From Amphiduros pacificus (taxonomy: Eukaryota > Annelida > Polychaeta > Phyllodocida > Hesionidae), in contig OX439005.1 in assembly GCA_949316495.1 (NCBI GenBank), positions 7,535,001 through 7,599,000 of the forward strand: a DNA stretch of 64,000 nt, in the 5' to 3' direction. The notes beneath the pieces are model-generated. The model worked only from the letters and a program-made list of their open reading frames with translations, was not told where the DNA came from and searched no databases. A program made the translations under genes and the position numbers. Shown here piece after piece: positions 1 to 62,552 of the stretch (its first letter is position 1; every line of letters starts with the position of its first letter).

Positions 1-749
1 CAGTTTTAACCACTGGGAGGACAAGCAATAGGGGACCTGATTATAACCACTGGGAGGATAAGCAATAGGGGACCCAGTTGTAACCACTGGGAGGACAAGC
101 AATAGGGGACCCTGATTATAACCACTGGGAGGACAGGCAATAGGGGACCCTGATTGTAACCACTGGGAGGATGGGCAATAGGGGACCCTGATTATAACCA
201 CTGGGAGGACAAGCAATAGGGGACCCTGATTGTAACCACCGGGAGGACAAGCAATAGGGGACCCTGATTGTAACCACTGGGAGGACAAGCAATAGGGGAC
301 CCAGTTGTAACCACTGGGAGGACAAGCAATAGGGGACCCTGATTATAACCACTGGGAGGACAGGCAATAGGGGACCCTGATTGTAACCACTGGGAGGACA
401 AGCAATAGGGGACCCTGATTATAACCACTGGGAAGACAGGCAATAGGGGACCCAGTTTTAACCACTGGGAGGACAAGCAATAGGGGACCCTGATTATAAC
501 CACTGGGAGGACAGGCAATAGGGGACCCTGATTATAACCACTGGGAGGACAAGCAATAGGGGACCCTGATTATAACCACTGGGAGGATAAGCAATAGGGG
601 ACCGTGATATAACCACTGGGAGGACAAGCAATAGGGGACCCTGATTATAACCACTGGGAGGACAGACAATAGGGGACCCTGATTATAACCACTGGGAGGA
701 CAACAATAGGGGACCCTGATTGTAACCACTGGGAGGACAAGCAATAGGG
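1..749. repeat. 38-bp minisatellite, about 20 copies
   Basis: The unit runs ACCACTGGGAGGACAAGCAA then TAGGGGACCCTGATTRTA. Copies differ by single substitutions (ACAAGC/ACAGGC, TTATA/TTGTA, CAGTT variants) and occasional 1-bp losses. The array begins before the window and ends at about 749. Because 38 is not a multiple of 3, open frames across it cycle through three frames and are not genes. Confidence 0.95.
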
Positions 750-3700
750 ATTTAGTCAAAGTTTGTGTACTCCACAAAAACAACATCCCTGGATACTATT
801 ATTACAAAATTGTTGGCAGTTAATAAGAATACTACAAAATTCGAAAATGGTGATACCCTTCAAACTGGATCAAATGCATCTTCATTTGGTTATTGAGTCT
901 GCAAGTAACATTTTGACGTTGGTAAATAAATTTCATTCAAATGCGGAGGTGCCTGTGATCTTGTTTGTGTGAGTCAGCCATGCCATCTTCAGAAAAAAGG
1001 TTTTTATTGGAAAATGGGAGAATGAATCATTCAGGGTAATTCTAATAAAGATGATTCCAAATATGTTGTAACTGAACACATTTTGTAATGAATGATTGCA
1101 TGTCTGGGTCATGAGAGATATTGGGCATAATTTTCAACCTCCTTTGCACTCGGCTTCGTTTGTCTGACAGTCACAACTTTGCTAGTTACAAGGATTAAAT
1201 GAGTTTGAAATGGGGAGTGTTGTGCAAATTTTAAAAACATAGCATAAATAACCCATTGAGCATCATAAAGATACCACATTTTGACAACTTAAAACCATCT
1301 GTGTCATAAATCAGATGTCCTCTCAGTTTCCTGCCAATAGAATTTAATTCTACACCCAAATATCATACTTATCACATAGGTATTTTATGTTTTCACATTT
1401 ATTGACAAAAATCAGTTCACCTAAGACAAGACAAAGCAGTTCACCTAAGACAAGACAAAGCAAGTTTATTTTATGATTTGTACTTTATTTGCAACCTGAT
1501 GAGCACACAGATTCCAAAATTGTTACATTATCAGTTACAAGAGTTATTAATTTACAATGCTTGTCGCAGAGTGTGCTGTGTTCACATACAAATAGCAGGA
1601 CCAAGGAAAACAATTCACATCACATTTCATATACTGTAGTTTGTCAATTTGCCACCAGGTGTCACCACAATAGCCACTAGGTGGCAAAACTTTCAAACTC
1701 ACATTATTTACACATCTTTTTGTACAAAACTCAAGGTGTAATATCTAATGTAAACAGTGCAGATGGTATTTTCCAATGCTGAGGCACATTCTTAACACAA
1801 AATTTCTTAAACTAGAACTGTATGCACCGTACGAGTATCAACTGTCAGTGCACACCAAAAGGCAAGCATAGACTGAAGTCAAAATATCAAGTACACGGTT
1901 ATTCCTTACTCTATATCTTCACGGAAAAGTAATGTTTTGGTTCCTTATAAAAAAATTATATAATGCATTTGAATTTCTCAGCTTCCCTCAGTCTTCTTAC
2001 GTATTTTTACATTGTAAATTGCTATGCAGCTAGGAGAGACCAAGGTTTATTTTTAAGATATGCCTCACATAAGATATGTTAATAAATATTGATCCGGGAA
2101 ACAATAATAATAAAAAAAGCTTTCATCAGAAGAAAATTGTCCCCATTATTCCCAACATATTTAAGTAACAATTTTGATCTGAGTATGATGTCATATCCAT
2201 GATTAATCTTCAACAAATCAGTGACCAGCCCACCTAGCTCAGTGACCTTGAGGTGACCTTGAGGTGGCCTGGATACAAAGATTGCAGTTTTGGAATGTGA
2301 ATGTCGTGAATCCTGCATGTGTCTACCTGGCCTAAATATTTCTCTATTTGCTGTAGTATATATGATCACATTCTGCTACCAAGTATTACTGTGTTGTCAG
2401 GGTAGAGTGTCATTGGTCTAATGTTAAACTTCTACACTTGGGTATGCACTATATTGTATTTACAAACCATTTCTAATCATCAGTACAGTGCACATTAACA
2501 GCTAAATTTGAACCTGTAAGGGATGAAATTATCAACATTCTTTTTCTCATTATAACATACATTTCAAAATCAATGCATCAAAAAGTGAAAGATTTGTTTG
2601 GTTTGTCATTCAAATATGGATCGGAGATTTTTGAAGTTCATTTTTTTAAGTACATTGATCAATTTGTCTGAGCTTGCATACAATCAGTTTACATATAGAC
2701 ACATACATATCGCCACCCTAAACTGGAGGAACCTGCGCAAGTGGAAATACTCAAGAGAAATTTTCACATTTTTATATATATATATATATAACAGTTCTTG
2801 ATGATTATTTCATTGTATGTGAACATAAACTACAAACAATGTATGTGTTGACAAGTTGCGAGATAATGCGTATGGTTGTATGGCTACATAATGGGCTCAC
2901 ATAGAATGCAAATAACAATCTGACAGTAACAATACCTGGCAAATGTGGGGCAAAGACACATCAGACCAACCCAACGTGTGACCCTATCCTTTCACACCAC
3001 TCATCACTGTGTCTATTCACAGTGCAAAAACACACTTTCAAGGAATGCTTTTTTTTTAAAAGATTAAATCATTGTACCTGTACTTTTGAAATAACGGTCA
3101 ACTGAGTCTAACAAAATATACATGTCCTCTACTTTCAGCACTTTACATAGCATACAATGCCAAGTAATATTTTCACGATGGATACATATTACGCATAGCC
3201 AAAAACTCTACACTTTAGTCCTCATCATCCACTCTCAACATCAAAGTAGGCAAAAACCAGTCTCTTATAATAATCAAGCTCTTATATTCACCAGAGGGAA
3301 ACTGGTTCTTTTTATTATTTTGTCTTCCTGGTATATCCATATGTGTCTATGAGTATTAAGTGATTATATTGGTACTTAATTAGGCTGGGACATGTGACTT
3401 TACATGATATGTTCCTAGTACACATAGTTGTGTGTGGACCCAATGAGACGTGTTGGTTATTTCTGCTGTGCTGCCCGAGGCGAGTATCATGATGCCATCA
3501 AATATCCTCATCTCAGGCCACGGTAACAAAAACTGCCCTGTGTGTCATGTTTGGCCAACAAAAAAAATTATAAAAACCATTACCACCAAAGTAATAACTG
3601 TTGGAATTTGTTTATGTGTCGCTGATGTATTACTGATAATTGATGGACATGATGAATCACATTGACATGCTCTGAACGAGAAACAAAAATTACATGAGCA

Positions 3701-5515
3701 GATTTTGTTGCCAAGGTAACCAGCGACATCAGCTTAAATCCTCGCCTAACAGATCAATTGGTCCTTGCAAAATAACTTCTCCTCTCTGATGTTTGCATAT
3801 TGCATGATGATATAGGGTAGTTCAAAAGACAAAATGTCTTCTCTGAAAAGCTATAATGACCAAAATCTTTTTTTCTTGAAATTCCAGTTTGTCCAGCATT
3901 AATCTCACCTCGAATCCATCTGCATACATTGCTACTGATATAAAACTAATCCATCTATATTTACAATCATACAACCCTTCTGCAATAACAAACAGTCTGA
4001 TTTCAACAGAAAACATATTCAATGAATAAATTAAAGGTAAAAATCTGCTGCTATGTTGATCCTGATAAAAAGCTCTGAGCTGATGGCTGTATGTGAAATA
4101 AAAAAATATTGTTAATATGTAGAAACAGATGATCTATACAAAACAAAACACTTGTTCCATGCCTCACTTCTTACCAGATGTTCAGTCCAAAATAATTCTA
4201 TGTATACACATGTCTGCAATGAATTCATTTGCCTTGTGTTAAAAAAGGTGATCTTATTTTGGATTTTATTTTTTCAAAGATATTAATTTCTAGCAATTCT
4301 ATGGAGCCAAAAGTGACATGAAACAAGGCTTTCGCACTCCGCATAGATGATATAAAACTCATGATAAAAGGCTATAATCTTGCTAAAATCACTTCTTTAG
4401 CCGAAGTAAGTCCCTGTACAAAATAAAATATTGATTACATTAAATTGCGATAAAATGTTGATAACAATGTCTTTAAATTTCGATGTGGTTTAACAGATTA
4501 TCATTTGTCTGTCCACAAACAAAATATCGAAACTATGCGAAATGAAAGTTACTTATAAATGATATTTTACATTTGTTTACAGTTTACAAGCAAACATTGG
4601 CAATATGCATGATGCTGAATGATATATAAAACCAAAAGCTTTGTAATGGATGCCTGCAATGAACATCGTCATGGTAACTGTTAAGATTCCCATGTATCCC
4701 AGACTACACACAAATTCTACGAGATAATTTTATACACTGAGAGGCTGACGTAGGGGCAGCGGAAATGTACAACAGGTCAACCTCTTCTGCACAAAGTTAT
4801 GCACAATTCATCTATAAAGTAGTGTCCGTAAAATCAGCACTGTGAAACTAAATAAGGCTGGCTGATGTAAGCAAGGTTTCCCAACACCAGGGGGCTCTAC
4901 ACTTCATAGCTCCACAAGAGGGCACTACAAACCTATCATTTGGCATGACACATCCTGTCGTCCGAGAAGAATACGTCAGTGTGATGAAGATCTTTTCTAC
5001 AGCAAAACATGTTGTTATCCTAACAGAACTTGTGAGTTCTATACACTTTCAGTGAAATATTCATATTCTATTTTTGTAACCAACTAACAAGGCTATTTAA
5101 TCATATCATCATCACATTGTGATTGTATCACATATTGTGAAATTTTCCCTATATATATAATTGTATTTCATGAAGTCCTGCTATGATAGTAATCCTATAA
5201 GAATTTGTAGGTGAATGGTGATGTCTATCTCATTATTATGAAATACCCATACAAGAAGATTAAAATCCAACTAAATTGACCAATTTCTTATCAAATGGTT
5301 TCTTCATTAAAATTTATTTGCACAGACAACACTTTAGTGATATATGTATAGGAAAATTCTCAAGAAATGCATATTGTTCTATGAAGGAGAAATATATAAC
5401 CTAACTGCTGTAAGTGCTTCAGAAATAATCCATTTTGGTAAATCTACATATCACGGTTCATAGTGTTTGAATTGCAGGTTCTGACTGAGTGGTCCTCTCA
5501 CGGATGTCTTCAGTT
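750..5515. other. numb 3' UTR / 3' flank without a recognised gene
   Basis: AT-rich unique sequence downstream of the numb stop. Open frames on either strand are short, lack recognisable domains and show no splice-consistent structure. There is a 25-bp direct duplication near 1432-1461, a short (TA)n run near 2777-2790 and a small partial repeat of AGGTGACCTTG near 2250. Part of this is presumably numb 3' UTR. Confidence 0.5.
5313..5318 (-). promoter_or_regulatory. possible numb polyadenylation signal
   Basis: TTTATT on the plus strand gives AATAAA on the numb strand about 200 nt after the stop codon. The flank is AT-rich with further AATAAA matches lower down (for example near 1465 and 2045), so a longer 3' UTR is equally possible. 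Sequence alone cannot choose. Confidence 0.25.
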
Positions 5516-54044
<48,529 letters not shown>

Positions 54045-54075
54045 TTTTTCATCGGGGATGGGCAACCTTGGGACT

Positions 54076-56404
54076 CTGTCAAAGATAACAAGAAAATAAC
54101 CTTTAAGATATAAAGAGCTATACATACATGGATGTAATCAATCGGAATTGGAAATAGTGAAAACTATATATATAGATATATAAAAAATATATATATTGTA
54201 ATGTATGAGTCATTTCACTCAAAATATCAAGTCCTCATTCTCTCCCCGCCATCTCTCATAAGTTAGATATCTAACTGGGCAGTATGGATATTTGGGGTTA
54301 TATCTGTACACTGACCCCAGGCTAAGCTGAGGCTACCACATTATAACAGTGTGTCACCCCAGTATCTGCTAATCACCCACCACACCAGACCTGACCTGAT
54401 AAGACAGTGTTCATAATGTGTGGGTGCTAACACTTAGGCCCCATGTGGGATATAATAGATATATTCAAGACAGGCCAATCAGCTCTGCTTCCAATCAGTA
54501 TGACCAGTGCTATATTCCCACTTACTCAGGACATTCTTAACATACTTCTCATCAGAATAATCTAAATATAAAGATGTGACCAACTATTTAATAAAATTAT
54601 ATCGTGACATCATAGCTAAGTTTTGCTACTTAGCTATGCCTGACCTCAACGCAACGTTGTGAACTGTAGGCAACCGCAGAGCGTTGATCAATAACCAGAC
54701 TTCAGTAATATAATCACTGATCTATGATCAAAACCCAAGGGGCAAATATCACACCAAAATGGCTGTAGCTAAATGGCTCAGTCTAGCATGAAGATAGCAG
54801 ATAATACACACATAGTGCTGGGAGCAGCTGGGTCAGGCTTGCTAGCCCACCAGGCCCTGATCTATGATGCATGATCAAAACTAAGTCTCGTGAAGCTTGC
54901 AGATATTGTGAAAGATAATTGTCGGGCCTCAGTCACTCAGTGATTGATAGATGACACCAGAATAGTCCCAATCCAGGGTTCTCCTCGGTTGTAAATCAAT
55001 AATTCACTGATTCCAAAAACACCTCAGCTGACTGGCCTGAGCCGCTTTTACATTCCTCTTCCTCAGAAATTGGGCAGTAAAATCTTGATTGTCCACCAAA
55101 AACATGTGGTATGAGTTCCCCAAATGCACAATCTGTGTTCCCACTATCATATTATCCTGTGCCAAAGTCCAAAATAACACAATTGTCAGCCAGCTTGCAT
55201 GGTGAATGGTGAGAGGTAATCGCTGTTGTTATCACAAGCAATCTGACCCCATCTCCTCCTTGTCACTGGTTCCCTATCATACCACCTTACTTCTAAACAG
55301 TCACTAGTATGCCAGGAAACCAGCAGCAATCATCCAAGTGCTGATTGGTGTCAAATGCTTCCGTAAAAAACAAAACTTTAGTAATTATCATGATTTCATT
55401 TATGGATTTTCAGACCTTTTTTTTTTTTTTTGGGGGGGGGGGGGGGGGTGCATTTTCTTTTTCATTCATATCAGATGTACATAACCAATAATCTGGTCAT
55501 ATGTAAGCACAGATGCAAAAAGTTTGTTTATGAAAGTCAATAAATTGTTTCCCTGACATGAATCTGATGAAGATATATCATTTAACAGACAGCCTGATGG
55601 ATTAGTTTATCCTGGGCACAAAGCAAGTATACAACATACAAAGGTCAAAGGTAACATTTGCAGCATACCCACCTATCCCCACAACAAACCACCCGATTAA
55701 ATTGTCAATTTGTTCTGGAAAATACAGCCAATCACATCAAAGAAAGTGCTTTCTGGTAGAGACTGATATTCAGTGAGAGATAGTAATTCATTTTTTGAGT
55801 CTATGGTAAAATCCTAGCAATCTAATGGGTTTCAAACATGTATTAAATGCTTCACATTTTCAAGACAGTCAGCAATGAAGATTTAATTGAATTCAATTAT
55901 ATGTTTCTTTTCCACTTCAGAGAACATTCCAATTACATGAATGGCATAATTGACTTTCTGCAGGTTTCTGAAAGATGCTCAAACAAAAGATATTTTTCTT
56001 CACCCAAATTTGTCTTTGAGCTGATATATTAAAGCCTCACTCACATTTCGAGTAAAATGTCAAGAATGAACTACACAAAAACATTAACTACTTGATTTCA
56101 TCATGTAAACAAACAAAAACCAAATTCTCTGATAAATCAAAGCATATAAAAAATTCACCCTTCTGAATTTAAATATGAAATCTTTATCATTATTTTTGCC
56201 ATAGTCAGGATTCTGCATGTTATAAAATATAATGAAAATAATCAGAATGTATTATCCATTAAACATCCCATTGAGATTAATATGTATCAAATATTCTCCC
56301 ATCTATTAGGGGAGTTTAAAATTACAACTATTAACCTTATCACAGAACAGGAACTACATGGACTAGTTGATCTTATAACCTCAATTCAAATTTCAACATC
56401 AGAT
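54076..56404. other. sequence upstream of the first recognised numb exon
   Basis: Probably numb 5' intron or promoter region. It contains (TA)n near 54165-54200 and a homopolymer junction T15/G17 at about 55417-55448. I cannot point to a promoter or upstream exon. Confidence 0.5.
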
Positions 56405-57288
56405 CTCACCCTAATATAGTTCATAATAACCAGTTGAAACCAGACCTCTATCTGGTAAGGCATGTATATGACCAAATAAGGTCATGATAACCAGTTGAAA
56501 CCAGACCTCTATCTGGTAAGGCAGGTATATGACCAAATAAGGTCATGATAACCAGTTGAAACCAGACCTCTATCTGGTAAGGCATGTATATGACCAAATA
56601 TAGTTCATGATAACCAGTTGAAACGTGACCTCTATCTGGTAAGGCATGTATATGACCAAATATAGTTCATGATAACCAGTTGAAACCAGACCTCTATCTG
56701 GTAAGGCATGTATATGACCAAATAAGGTCATGATAACCAGTTGAAACCAGACCTCTATCTGGTAAGGCATGTATATGACCTAATATGGTCATGATAACCA
56801 GTTGAAACGTGACCTCTATCTGGTAAGGCATGTATATGACCAAATAAGGTCATGATAACCAGTTGAAACCAGACCTCTATCTGGTAAGGCAGGTATATGA
56901 CCAAATAAGGTCATGATCACCAGTTGAAACTAGACCTCTATCTGGTAAGGCATGTATATGACCAAATAAGGTCATGATCACCAGTTGAAACCAGACCTCT
57001 ATCTGGTAAGGCAGGTATATGACCAAATAAGGTCATGATCACCAGTTGAAACCAGACCTCTATCTGGTAAGGCATGTATATGACCAAATAAGGTCATGAT
57101 CACCAGTTGAAACCAGACCTCTATCTGGTAAGGCATGTATATGACCAAATATAGTTCATGATAACCAGTTGAAACCAGACCTCTATCTGGTAAGGCATGT
57201 ATATGACCAAATATAGTTCATGATAACCAGTTGAAACCAGACCTCTATCTGGTAAGGCATGTATATGACCAAATCAGGTCATGCATGC
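56405..57288. repeat. 61-bp minisatellite, about 14 copies
   Basis: Unit GATAACCAGTTGAAACCAGA then CCTCTATCTGGTAAGGCATG and TATATGACCAAATAAGGTCAT. Each unit contains two inverted repeats (CCAGA..TCTGG and ATGACC..GGTCAT). Two sub-types (AAATAAGGTCA and AAATATAGTTCA) and GATAACC/GATCACC variants occur in runs. Confidence 0.95.
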
Positions 57289-58061
57289 CCATAGTGTGTC
57301 AATATTTGATCACATTCATGAGTAACCAAACAGATGTTTGACTCAAACTGATAATTACATATCAAAATCTAAAACCTATGTGAAGAAATAATTATGATCC
57401 TAATACCATTACCATAATAACATTTTTCTTGAATTACAATGTTAATAATTGAAATCTAAATATAATTTTCTAATTGTTTTCTCCCAAAGCAGCCTGAAGC
57501 CAGCATGTTTAATTTTAAGCAGCTTTTTGTTCATCACTTTGTGTGACCATGTGATGCGACATGAAAATAATGATCATGCAATAAAATGCATTACAAATTT
57601 ATGTTCTGTAATTTTGTATCCATTTCTATCAAGAGAATCTGACTCATCTTATACTATACTGTTGAAAATATATGGGGAAAATGACCAAATCATGTTTTAT
57701 GCGTGGGAAATGTATAACGCCACATTTCCATAAGGTAGGTCAGGCAGACATTCCTGATGTTAAGGCATAACATGCATGGTCATGCATACTAAATTAGATG
57801 ATTTCTTGCAACCTGTACAGTGAAATGTAATTCAGGATTAATCTATTTTCTGCATCTTTATGTTTTTGTCTGTAATGTTAAGCCAAAATTTTCCCCTGAG
57901 GATATTGGGTTATTTTGCAACAGTAGACTCTGTGAGATCAATCAAGGGCATGTTAGGGCCTGAAAAAAGTAACAGTCAAAAGAAATACATCTTGATTTGG
58001 ATAGAGTCTGAGATCTCCATGACGAGTAACAAAATATGCAAATAGCAGTGAGAGCTGCCTG
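57289..58061. other. sequence between arrays, no gene seen
   Basis: AT-rich unique sequence; nothing recognised. Confidence 0.6.
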
Positions 58062-61000
58062 CTCGTATCAGCCTCAGTACTAACAGAATACACTGCTTGT
58101 GTAGTGGCAGTACAGTCGGCATCCATGACATCAAGCACCTCAGTGTGTACTAACAGAATACACTGCTTGTGTAGTGGCAGTACAGTCGGCATCCATGACA
58201 TCAAGCACCTCAGTGTGTGCTAACAGAATACACTGCTTGTGTAGTGGCAGTACAGTCGGCATCCATGACATCAAGCACCTCAGTGTGTACTAACAGAATG
58301 CACTGCTTGTGTAGTGGCGGTACAGTCGGCATGCTTGTGTAGTGGCGGTACACTGCTTGTGTAGTGGCGGTGCACTGCTTGTGTAGTGGCGGTACACTGC
58401 TTGTGTAGTGGCGGTACACTGCTTGTGTAGTGGCGGTACACTGCTTGTGTAGTGGCGGTACAGTCGGCATCCATGACATCAAGCGCCTCAGTGTGTACTA
58501 ACAGAATACACTGCTTGTGTAGTGGAGGTACAGTCGGCATCCATGACATCAAGCACCTCAGTGTGTACTAACAGAATACACTGCTTGTGTAGTGGCAGTA
58601 CAGTCGGCATCCATGACATCAAGCACCTCAGTGTGTACTAACAGAATACACTGCTTGTGTAGTGGCGGTACAGTCGGCATCCATGACATCAAGCACCTCT
58701 GTGTGTGCTAACAGAATACACTGCTTGTGTAGTGGCGGTACAGTCGGCATCCATGACATCAAGCACCTCTGTGTGTGCTAACAGAATACACTGCTTGTGT
58801 AGTGGCGGTACAGTCGGCATCCATGACATCAAGCACCTCTGTGTGTGCTAACAGAATACACTGCTTGTGTAGTGGCGGTGCACTGCTTGTGTAGTGGCGG
58901 TACACTGCTTGTGTAGTGGCGGTACACTGCTTGTGTAGTGGCGGTACACTGCTTGTGTAGTGGCGGTACAGTCGGCATCCATGACATCAAGCGCCTCAGT
59001 GTGTACTAACAGAATACACTGCTTGTGTAGTGGAGGTACAGTCGGCATCCATGACATCAAGCACCTCAGTGTGTACTAACAGAATACACTGCTTGTGTAG
59101 TGGCAGTACAGTCGGCATCCATGACATCAAGCACCTCAGTGTGTACTAACAGAATACACTGCTTGTGTAGTGGCGGTACAGTCGGCATCCATGACATCAA
59201 GCACCTCTGTGTGTGCTAACAGAATACACTGCTTGTGTAGTGGCGGTACAGTCGGCATCCATGACATCAAGCACCTCTGTGTGTGCTAACAGAATACACT
59301 GCTTGTGTAGTGGCGGTACAGTCGGCATCCATGACATCAAGCACCTCTGTGTGTGCTAACAGAATACACTGCTTGTGTAGTGGCGGTACAGTCGGCATCC
59401 ATGACATCAAGCACCTCAGTGTGTACTAACAGAATACACTGCTTGTGTAGTGGCAGTACAGTCGGCATCCATGACATCAAGCACCTCTGTGTGTACTAAC
59501 AGAATACACTGCTTGTGTAGTGGCGGTACAGTCGGCATCCATGACATCAAGCACCTCAGTGTGTACTAACAGAATACACTGCTTGTGTAGTGGCAGTACA
59601 GTCGGCATCCATGACATCAAGCACCTCTGTGTGTACTAACAGAATACACTGCTTGTGTAGTGGCGGTACAGTCGGCATCCATGACATCAAGCACCTCAGT
59701 GTGTACTAACAGAATACACTGCTTGTGTAGTGGCGGTACAGTCGGCATCCATGACATCAAGCACCTCAGTGTGTGCTAACAGAATACACTGATTGTGTAG
59801 TGGCGGTACAGTCGGCATCCATGACATCAAGCACCTCAGTGTGTGCTAACAGAATACACTGCTTGTGTAGTGGCGGTACAGTCAGCATGCTTGTGTAGTG
59901 GCGGTACACTGCTTGTGTAGTGGCGGTACACTGCTTGTGTAGTGGCGGTACACTGCTTGTGTAGTGGCGGTACACTGCTTGTGTAGTGGCGGTACACTGC
60001 TTGTGTAGTGGCGGTGCAGTCGGCATCCATGACATCAAGCACCTCAGTGTGTACTAACAGAATACACTGCTTGTGTAGTGGCAGTACAGTCGGCATCCAT
60101 GACATCAAGCACCTCTGTGTGTACTAACAGAATACACTGCTTGTGTAGTGGCAGTACAGTCGGCATCCATGACATCAAGCACCTCTGTGTGTACTAACAG
60201 AATACACTGCTTGTGTAGTGGCAGTACAGTCGGCATCCATGACATCAAGCACCTCAGTGTGTACTAACAGAATACACTGCTTGTGTAGTGGCGGTACAGT
60301 CGGCATCCATGAAATCAAGCACCTCAGTGTGTACTAACAGAATACACTGCTTGTGTAGTGGCGGTACAGTCGGCATCCATGACATCAAGCACCTCAGTGT
60401 GTACTAACAGAATACACTGCTTGTGTAGTGGCGGTACAGTCGGCATCCATGACATCAAGCACCTCTGTGTGTGCTAACAGAATACACTGCTTGTGTAGTG
60501 GAGGTACAGTCGGCATCCATGACATCAAGCACCTCAGTGTGTGCTAACAGAATACACTGCTTGTGTAGTGGCGGTACAGTCGGCATGCTTGTGTAGTGGC
60601 GGTACAGTCGGCATGCTTGTGTAGTGGCGGTACAGTCGGCATGCTTGTGTAGTGGCGGTACACTGCTTGTGTAGTGGCGGTACAGTCGGCATGCTTGTGT
60701 AGTGGCGGTACAGTCGGCATGCTTGTGTAGTGGCGGTACAGTCGGCATGCTTGTGTAGTGGCGGTACAGTCGGCATGCTTGTGTAGTGGCGGTACAGTCG
60801 GCATGCTTGTGTAGTGGCGGTACACTGCTTGTGTAGTGGCGGTACAGTCGGCATGCTTGTGTAGTGGCGGTACAGTCGGCATGCTTGTGTAGTGGCGGTA
60901 CAGTCGGCATGCTTGTGTAGTGGCTGTACAGTCGGCATGCTTGTGTAGTGGCGGTACACTGCTTGTGTAGTGGCGGTACAGTCGGCATCCATGACATCAA

Positions 61001-62552
61001 GCACCTCTGTGTGTACTAACAGAATACACTGCTTGTGTAGTGGCGGTACAGTCGGCATCCATGACATCAAGCACCTCTGTGTGTGCTAACAGAATACACT
61101 GCTTGTGTAGTGGCGGTACAGTCGGCATCCATGACATCAAGCACCTCTGTGTGTGCTAACAGAATACACTGCTTGTGTAGTGGCGGTACAGTCGGCATCC
61201 ATGACATCAAGCACCTCTGTGTGTACTAACAGAATACACTGCTTGTGTAGTGGCAGTACAGTCGGCATCCATGACATCAAGCACCTCTGTGTGTGCTAAC
61301 AGAATACACTGCTTGTGTAGTGGCGGTACAGTCGGCATCCATGACATCAAGCACCTCTGTGTGTGCTAACAGAATACACTGCTTGTGTAGTGGCGGTACA
61401 GTCGGCATCCATGACATCAAGCACCTCTGTGTGTACTAACAGAATACACTGCTTGTGTAGTGGCGGTACAGTCGGCATCCATGACATCAAGCACCTCTGT
61501 GTGTACTAACAGAATACACTGCTTGTGTAGTGGCGGTACAGTCGGCATGCTTGTGTAGTGGCGGTACAGTCGGCATCCATGACATCAAGCACCTCTGTGT
61601 GTACTAACAGAATACACTGCTTGTGTAGTGGCGGTACAGTCGGCATCCATGACATCAAGCACCTCTGTGTGTACTAACAGAATACACTGCTTGTGTAGTG
61701 GCGGTACAGTCGGCATCCATGACATCAAGCACCTCTGTGTGTACTAACAGAATACACTGCTTGTGTAGTGGCGGTACAGTCGGCATCCATGACATCAAGC
61801 ACCTCTGTGTGTACTAACAGAATACACTGCTTGTGTAGTGGCGGTACAGTCGGCATCCATGACATCAAGCACCTCTGTGTGTGCAAACAGAATACACTGC
61901 TTGTGTAGTGGAGGTACAGTCGGCATCCATGACATCAAGCACCTCAGTGTGTGCTAACAGAATACACTGCTTGTGTAGTGGCGGTACAGTCGGCATCCAT
62001 GACATCAAGCACCTCTGTGTGTGCTAACAGAATACACTGCTTGTGTAGTGGCGGTACAGTCGGCATCCATGACATCAAGCACCTCTGTGTGTCCTAACAG
62101 AATACACTGCTTGTGTAGTGGCGGTACAGTCGGCATCCATGACATCAAGCACCTCTGTGTGTGCAAACAGAATACACTGCTTGTGTAGTGGAGGTACAGT
62201 CGGCATCCATGACATCAAGCACCTCTGTGTGTACTAACAGAATACACTGCTTGTGTAGTGGCGGTACAGTCGGCATCCATGACATCAAGCACCTCAGTGT
62301 GTGCTAACAGAATACACTGCTTGTGTAGTGGCGGTACAGTCGGCATGCTTGTGTAGTGGCGGTACAGTCGGCATCCATGACATCAAGCACCTCTGTGTGT
62401 ACTAACAGAATACACTGCTTGTGTAGTGGCGGTACACTGCTTGTGTAGTGGCGGTACAGTCGGCATGCTTGTGTAGTGGCGGTACAGTCGGCATGCTTGT
62501 GTAGTGGCGGTACAGTCGGCATGCTTGTGTAGTGGCGGTACAGTCGGCATCC
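58062..62552. repeat. 4.5-kb nested satellite: 70-bp unit with internal 22- and 28-bp expansions
   Basis: Base unit of 70 bp: TGTACTAACAGAATACACTG, CTTGTGTAGTGGCGGTACAG, TCGGCATCCATGACATCAAG, CACCTCAGTG. Inside it, the segment CTTGTGTAGTGGCGGTACAC plus TG (22 bp) or CTTGTGTAGTGGCGGTACAG plus TCGGCATG (28 bp) is itself amplified at about 58318-58450, 58862-58965, 59884-60010, 60570-60975 and 62337-62550. A ~507-bp block with the rare variants AAGCGCCTCAG and GGAGGTAC recurs (58482 and 58989), so three scales of duplication are visible. Long minus-strand frames are repeat artefacts. Confidence 0.96.

Noticed and set aside
58062-62552. CRISPR-like appearance of regularly spaced repeats
   Set aside because: The intervals between repeats are themselves repeated rather than unique, and the genome is animal.
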